DNA from: Sutterella parvirubra YIT 11816
GTDB taxonomy: Bacteria > Pseudomonadota > Gammaproteobacteria > Burkholderiales > Burkholderiaceae_F
Reading direction: 5' to 3'
DNA length: 17,205 nucleotides
Assembly: GCF_000250875.1 (NCBI RefSeq)
Contig: NZ_JH604985.1
Location: 19,648-36,852 of the forward strand
Of the stretch, positions 14,422 to 17,205 are shown piece by piece (position 1 is the stretch's first letter; each line of letters opens with the position of its first letter). The position numbers were made by a program, and so were the translations under genes. Under the pieces are notes generated by a model. It ran no database searches. It saw only the letters and a program-made list of their open reading frames with translations, and had not been told where the DNA came from.

Positions 14422-14439
14422 ACGTCATCGTTTCGTCAT
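14422..14439 (+). promoter_or_regulatory. Pho-box-like site upstream of the ABC importer
   Basis: ACGTCAT CGTT TCGTCAT has two GTCAT cores 11 bp apart, in the direction of the importer genes. From the first GTCAT, 19 of 22 bases equal the phoB promoter site (GTCATCGT, three different bases, then GTCATCCGCGC). The hexamer at the expected -10 distance (14450) is poor, so the exact promoter is unclear. Confidence 0.6.
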
Positions 14440-14472
14440 CCGCGCCGCTTTTGTGCAAAAAACGAGCCCCTC

Positions 14473-14493
14473 TCCTCATCAACTCGTCATAAT
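14473..14493 (+). promoter_or_regulatory. Second, weaker phased repeat and -10-like CATAAT
   Basis: TCCTCAT CAAC TCGTCAT again has an 11-bp period but a weaker first half. Its end overlaps CATAAT (14488-14493), which is 5/6 of a -10 and would start transcription near 14500. A repeat that covers the -10 would not act as a normal activator site, so this call is tentative. Confidence 0.3.
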
Positions 14494-14526
14494 GCCGACA
14501 CGGGAGCTTCAAACCGGCGGCTGATA

Positions 14527-15411
14527 ATGGGCGCCATTCCCACGAAACCCGCAACGACAGAAATGCTTGAACTCCAGAACCTCTCCAAGTCCTACGACGA
14601 CCGTCCGGTCCTCGAGGGCATCTCGCTTTCGATCGCCAAAGGCGAAATCGTCTCGATCCTCGGCCCCTCGGGCTGCGGCAAGAGCACGCTTTTGAACCTC
14701 GTGCTCGGGCTCACCGAGGCGAGCGCCGGGCGCATCGTCTATGACGGCGAGGATCTGACGCACGTTCCGATGGAAAAGCGCGGCTTCAACATCGTCTTTC
14801 AGGACTACGCGCTCTTTCCCAACCTCAACGCCTACGAGAACATCGTCTACGGTCTGCGGAACTTCCCCGACCGGGCGACCCCCGAAGAACTCCACGACCT
14901 GATCGAGCTTCTCGGTCTGGAGCGTCATCTCAACCAGCGCATTGAGGAACTCTCGGGCGGGCAGCGCCAGCGCGTCGCGCTCGCGCGCACCCTCGTCATG
15001 AAGCCCCGGCTCCTCCTTCTGGACGAACCGCTTTCGGCCCTGGACGGCCTCATCAAGGAGTCGATCAAGACCCGCATCCGCACGATCGCGCGGCAACTCG
15101 ACCTCACGACCCTCATCGTCACGCACGACCCCGAGGAGGCGCTGACGCTCTCCGACAAGGTCCTCATCATCAACGAGGGTCAGATCGCGCAGTTCGGCAC
15201 GCCCCAGGAAATCATCAGCCGTCCCGCCGACGACTTCATCCGGAAGTTCATCCTCTCGCAGCTCACGATCAAGCGCGACAACATCTACCGCCTCTTCGGA
15301 AACTTCGACGGCATGGAGGGTGCGGACGCACCAGGCGCCGTGCCGCTTCCGGTCGGCGCCGCCCTCACGGGCGCGGCCCTCCGCTCCTCGGTTTCCGCAG
15401 GCGCCTTCTGA
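14527..15411 (+). CDS. ABC importer ATP-binding protein
   Basis: Cytoplasmic ATPase that powers the importer encoded next to it. It has Walker A GPSGCGKST (46-54), Q-loop Q92 (FQDYALFPN), signature LSGGQ (142-146), Walker B LLLLDE (D166/E167) and the H-loop His200. It belongs to the Fe3+/polyamine/phosphonate type (CysA/FbpC/PotA-like). At 294 residues it stops soon after the nucleotide-binding domain and lacks the long C-terminal TOBE region of about 350-residue relatives. A Gly/Ala-rich tail (from about 265) replaces it. ATG at 14563 (Met13) is an alternative start; neither has a strong Shine-Dalgarno. The permease begins 11 nt later. A Pho-box-like site upstream suggests a phosphorus-containing substrate. 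Confidence 0.9.
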   Translation: MGAIPTKPATTEMLELQNLSKSYDDRPVLEGISLSIAKGEIVSILGPSGCGKSTLLNLVLGLTEASAGRIVYDGEDLTHVPMEKRGFNIVFQDYALFPNLNAYENIVYGLRNFPDRATPEELHDLIELLGLERHLNQRIEELSGGQRQRVALARTLVMKPRLLLLDEPLSALDGLIKESIKTRIRTIARQLDLTTLIVTHDPEEALTLSDKVLIINEGQIAQFGTPQEIISRPADDFIRKFILSQLTIKRDNIYRLFGNFDGMEGADAPGAVPLPVGAALTGAALRSSVSAGAF

Positions 15412-15422
15412 CCCCATTCACG

Positions 15423-17102
15423 ATGAACGCAACCTCGACGATTCCGCCGGGCGGCCGACGCCCCTTCGCCGGATTCCTCCGATCCCGCGGCGAGTACCGG
15501 CTCGCCTTCGTCCTGATCGTGCTGCTGATGGCGGCGACCCTGGTCTACCCGGTCGCGACCGTCCTCGTGCAGTCCTTCTGGAAGGACGGCGCCGTCACGC
15601 TCTCGAACTGGACGGCGCTCCTCATGCGCCCGGCCTTCCGGGAGATGCTCGCCAACAGCTTCATCGTCGCGGGGCTCGCGGCCTTCTTCTCGGCCGTGAT
15701 CGCCTTCTTCGTCGCCTACGGCCTCACCTTCACGAACGTCCCGAAGCCGGTGAAGCGCGCCATGCATCTCGTGATGCTGCTGCCGCTCTTTCTCCCGTCG
15801 ATCACGTACGGCTTCGCCGTCATCTATTCGTTCGGGCGCATGGGGCTCGTGAGCCAGCTGATCGGAAAGCTCCCCTTCTCGATCTACGGCTTCTGGGGGC
15901 TGCTCATCACCGACATCGTCTATACGCTGCCGCCCGCCTTCCTCGTCCTCTACAACGCGTTCCGCTACGTCGACCGCCGCTTCGTCATCGTCTCGCGCGT
16001 GATGGGGGATAAGCCCCTTCGCACCTTCTACATGACGGCGCTCCGCCCCACGCTCGGCGCGCTTGTCTCGGCCTTCGTGCTTTCCTTCTTCCTCGCCTTC
16101 ACGGACTTCGGCATTCCGGTTTCGATCGCCGGGCAGTACAACGTGATCGCGACCGAGCTCTACGCGACGATGATGGGCGCGGTTCCGAACTTCGGCGAAG
16201 GCGCCGTGATCGCGATCACGATGCTCGTGCCGTCTGCTCTGGCCGTCTGGGGGCTCAAACACGCCGACCGCCTCAACTTCCGCTACAACCGCATCTCGCA
16301 AGAGCGCCCGATGGACAACAAGGTGCGCGACGCGGTCTTCACCGCCTACTTCGCGCTGATCGTCCTCCTGATGGTCGCGATCTTCGCGGTGATCTTCGTC
16401 GTGCCCTTCGTCGAATACTGGCCCTACAAGCCCAACTTCACCCTGGAGCACGTGAAGGCGATCTTCACCGAAGGCGACGTGATGCCGCTCTACCTCCGCT
16501 CGGTCGGCGTGGCGCTCGTTTCGGCCTTGATCGGCACCGGCGTCGCCTTCGCGGCCGGCATGATCCGCGCCCGCTCCGACATGCCGGGCTGGTGCCGCAC
16601 GACGATGGACGGGATCGCGATGCTCACCTCGACGCTTCCCGGCATGGTTTTGGGCGTGGGCTTCCTCTTCGCCTTCACGGGGACGCCCCTTCAGAACACG
16701 CTCGCGATCCTCGTCATCGCGAACCTCGTGCACTTCCTCGCGACCCCGTATCTGATGTCGACCACGGCGCTCTCCAAGATGAACGCCGGTTGGGAGACGA
16801 CCGCGCTCCTCATGGGCGACACCTGGTTCAAGAGCGTCTGCCGCATCATCGTGCCCAACGCCCGCACGACCTTGATCCAGATGTTCCAGACGTACTTCAT
16901 CAACAGCATGGTGACCATCTCTGCGATCATCTTCCTCACGGGAACGCGCACGATGGTGCTCACCACGCGCATCAAGGAGCTGCAGTACTTCGAACGCTTC
17001 GACGCGATCTTCGTGCTGTCGCTCCTCATCTTCTTCACGAACGTCGCCGCCAAGGTCCTTCTCGACTGGCTCGCCAAGGACAACGACGGCGCCGAGCATT
17101 AA
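15423..17102 (+). CDS. ABC importer permease, two fused membrane domains
   Basis: Inner-membrane channel of the importer, 559 residues with about 12 hydrophobic segments. Two BPD-type domains are fused in one chain. Each has an EAA-like loop that contacts the ATPase: around 189-212 (SRVMGDKPLRTFYMTALRP) and 458-481 (ETTALLMGDTWFKSVCRI). This fused layout is known from FbpB/AfuB iron permeases and from the putative 2-aminoethylphosphonate permeases. The C-terminal region (FINSMVTISAIIFLTGTR) and the Pho-box-like site make the phosphonate type more attractive, but iron(III), thiamine or polyamine transport cannot be excluded. It lies 11 nt after the ATPase and 19 nt before the lipoprotein, in one operon. 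Confidence 0.88.
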   Translation: MNATSTIPPGGRRPFAGFLRSRGEYRLAFVLIVLLMAATLVYPVATVLVQSFWKDGAVTLSNWTALLMRPAFREMLANSFIVAGLAAFFSAVIAFFVAYGLTFTNVPKPVKRAMHLVMLLPLFLPSITYGFAVIYSFGRMGLVSQLIGKLPFSIYGFWGLLITDIVYTLPPAFLVLYNAFRYVDRRFVIVSRVMGDKPLRTFYMTALRPTLGALVSAFVLSFFLAFTDFGIPVSIAGQYNVIATELYATMMGAVPNFGEGAVIAITMLVPSALAVWGLKHADRLNFRYNRISQERPMDNKVRDAVFTAYFALIVLLMVAIFAVIFVVPFVEYWPYKPNFTLEHVKAIFTEGDVMPLYLRSVGVALVSALIGTGVAFAAGMIRARSDMPGWCRTTMDGIAMLTSTLPGMVLGVGFLFAFTGTPLQNTLAILVIANLVHFLATPYLMSTTALSKMNAGWETTALLMGDTWFKSVCRIIVPNARTTLIQMFQTYFINSMVTISAIIFLTGTRTMVLTTRIKELQYFERFDAIFVLSLLIFFTNVAAKVLLDWLAKDNDGAEH

Positions 17103-17121
17103 CCCAACGGAAGTCTTCGAC

Positions 17122-17205
17122 ATGACCACTTTGAAGCTCACTCTCGGCGCGGCCTTCGCCCTCGGCGCGGCCCTCACGCTCTCGGGCTGCGGCCAGGACG
17201 CCGCC
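17122..17205 (+). CDS. Lipoprotein, probable substrate-binding protein of the importer (5' part only)
   Basis: Only 28 codons lie in the window. They encode a lipoprotein signal: MTTLKL, a hydrophobic stretch, and the lipobox LSGC with the lipidated Cys at 23, followed by GQDAA. GGAAG lies 8 nt before the ATG. An ATPase and a permease come directly before it, so a solute-binding protein is the natural third component. The binding domain itself is not visible, so the substrate cannot be judged from it. Confidence 0.75.
   Translation, partial: MTTLKLTLGAAFALGAALTLSGCGQDAA

Larger units (their letters stand above)
14042..14526. other. Divergent intergenic region: autotransporter / ABC importer
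   Basis: A stretch of 485 bases without a supported gene; the long minus frame through it is the unused upstream part of the autotransporter frame. It contains an FNR-like palindrome (14153-14166), small hairpins GCTCC-gac-GGAGC (about 14118-14130) and GCCGGC-gtt-GCCGGC (about 14193-14207), and a 10-bp tandem repeat CTTGAGCACC x2 (14320-14339). It also contains two GTCAT-type 11-bp-phased repeats (14422-14439, 14473-14490) and a plus-strand -10-like CATAAT (14488-14493). Confidence 0.6.

Noticed and set aside
14042..14554. Extension of the autotransporter by 171 codons to an upstream ATG
   Set aside because: It would bury the signal peptide inside the protein, overlap the importer gene, and run through the FNR-like and Pho-box-like sites. 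The ATG at 14041 is directly followed by the signal sequence.
14509..15417. Minus-strand open frame of 302 codons opposite the ABC ATPase
   Set aside because: The plus strand has all ABC motifs; this frame has none.
15285..17177. Minus-strand open frame of 630 codons opposite the permease
   Set aside because: It is the complement of a clear two-domain permease. Its Glu/Arg/His/Asp-rich product is typical of shadow frames.

Overview
The window is GC-rich bacterial chromosome carrying a gene order typical of Betaproteobacteria (Burkholderiales): relA, tRNA-Val, thrS-infC-rpmI-rplT, pheS-pheT, ihfA and tRNA-Pro. An autotransporter gene beside this housekeeping block and the general style suggest a gut-associated Sutterellaceae member. 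That family assignment is inference; the class-level assignment is better supported.

Layout. 1-704 (minus): the 3'-truncated gene of a PhoB-type response regulator, with a clear Pho-box promoter. 926-1002 (minus): tRNA-Pro(GGG). 1057-8691 (minus): ihfA, pheT, pheS, rplT, rpmI, infC, thrS. 8692-8880: the thrS leader, with a threonine-rich 16-residue leader peptide followed by an intrinsic terminator. 9142-9317 (minus): two tandem tRNA-Val(GAC). 9464-11578 (minus): relA. 11801-14041 (minus): a type V autotransporter. 14042-14526: a divergent regulatory region with a Pho-box-like repeat and an FNR-like palindrome. 14527-17205 (plus): an ABC importer of ATPase, fused two-domain permease and the start of a lipoprotein binding protein.

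How the genes work together. The centre is a translation block: Thr-tRNA and Phe-tRNA synthetases, IF-3, ribosomal proteins L35 and L20, three tRNAs, and the (p)ppGpp synthetase RelA that senses uncharged tRNA. IHF-alpha is the DNA-bending partner usually found next to pheT. The two ends appear joined by regulation: the phoB promoter and the promoter region of the importer share a 19/22-base match that includes the 11-bp-phased GTCAT repeats of a Pho box. This suggests that the importer carries a phosphorus compound such as a phosphonate.

The strongest undescribed candidate is the thrS leader. It has an extended -10 promoter, a leader peptide with 5 Thr in 16 residues, an 8-nt segment over the leader stop codon that is complementary to the terminator loop and 3' arm, and a strong terminator just before the thrS ribosome binding site. 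Together these are the parts of a ribosome-mediated transcription attenuator. Other points of note are an apparent AUA start codon in infC, tRNA-Val copies that differ only by one compensated base pair, and a long structured leader before relA.
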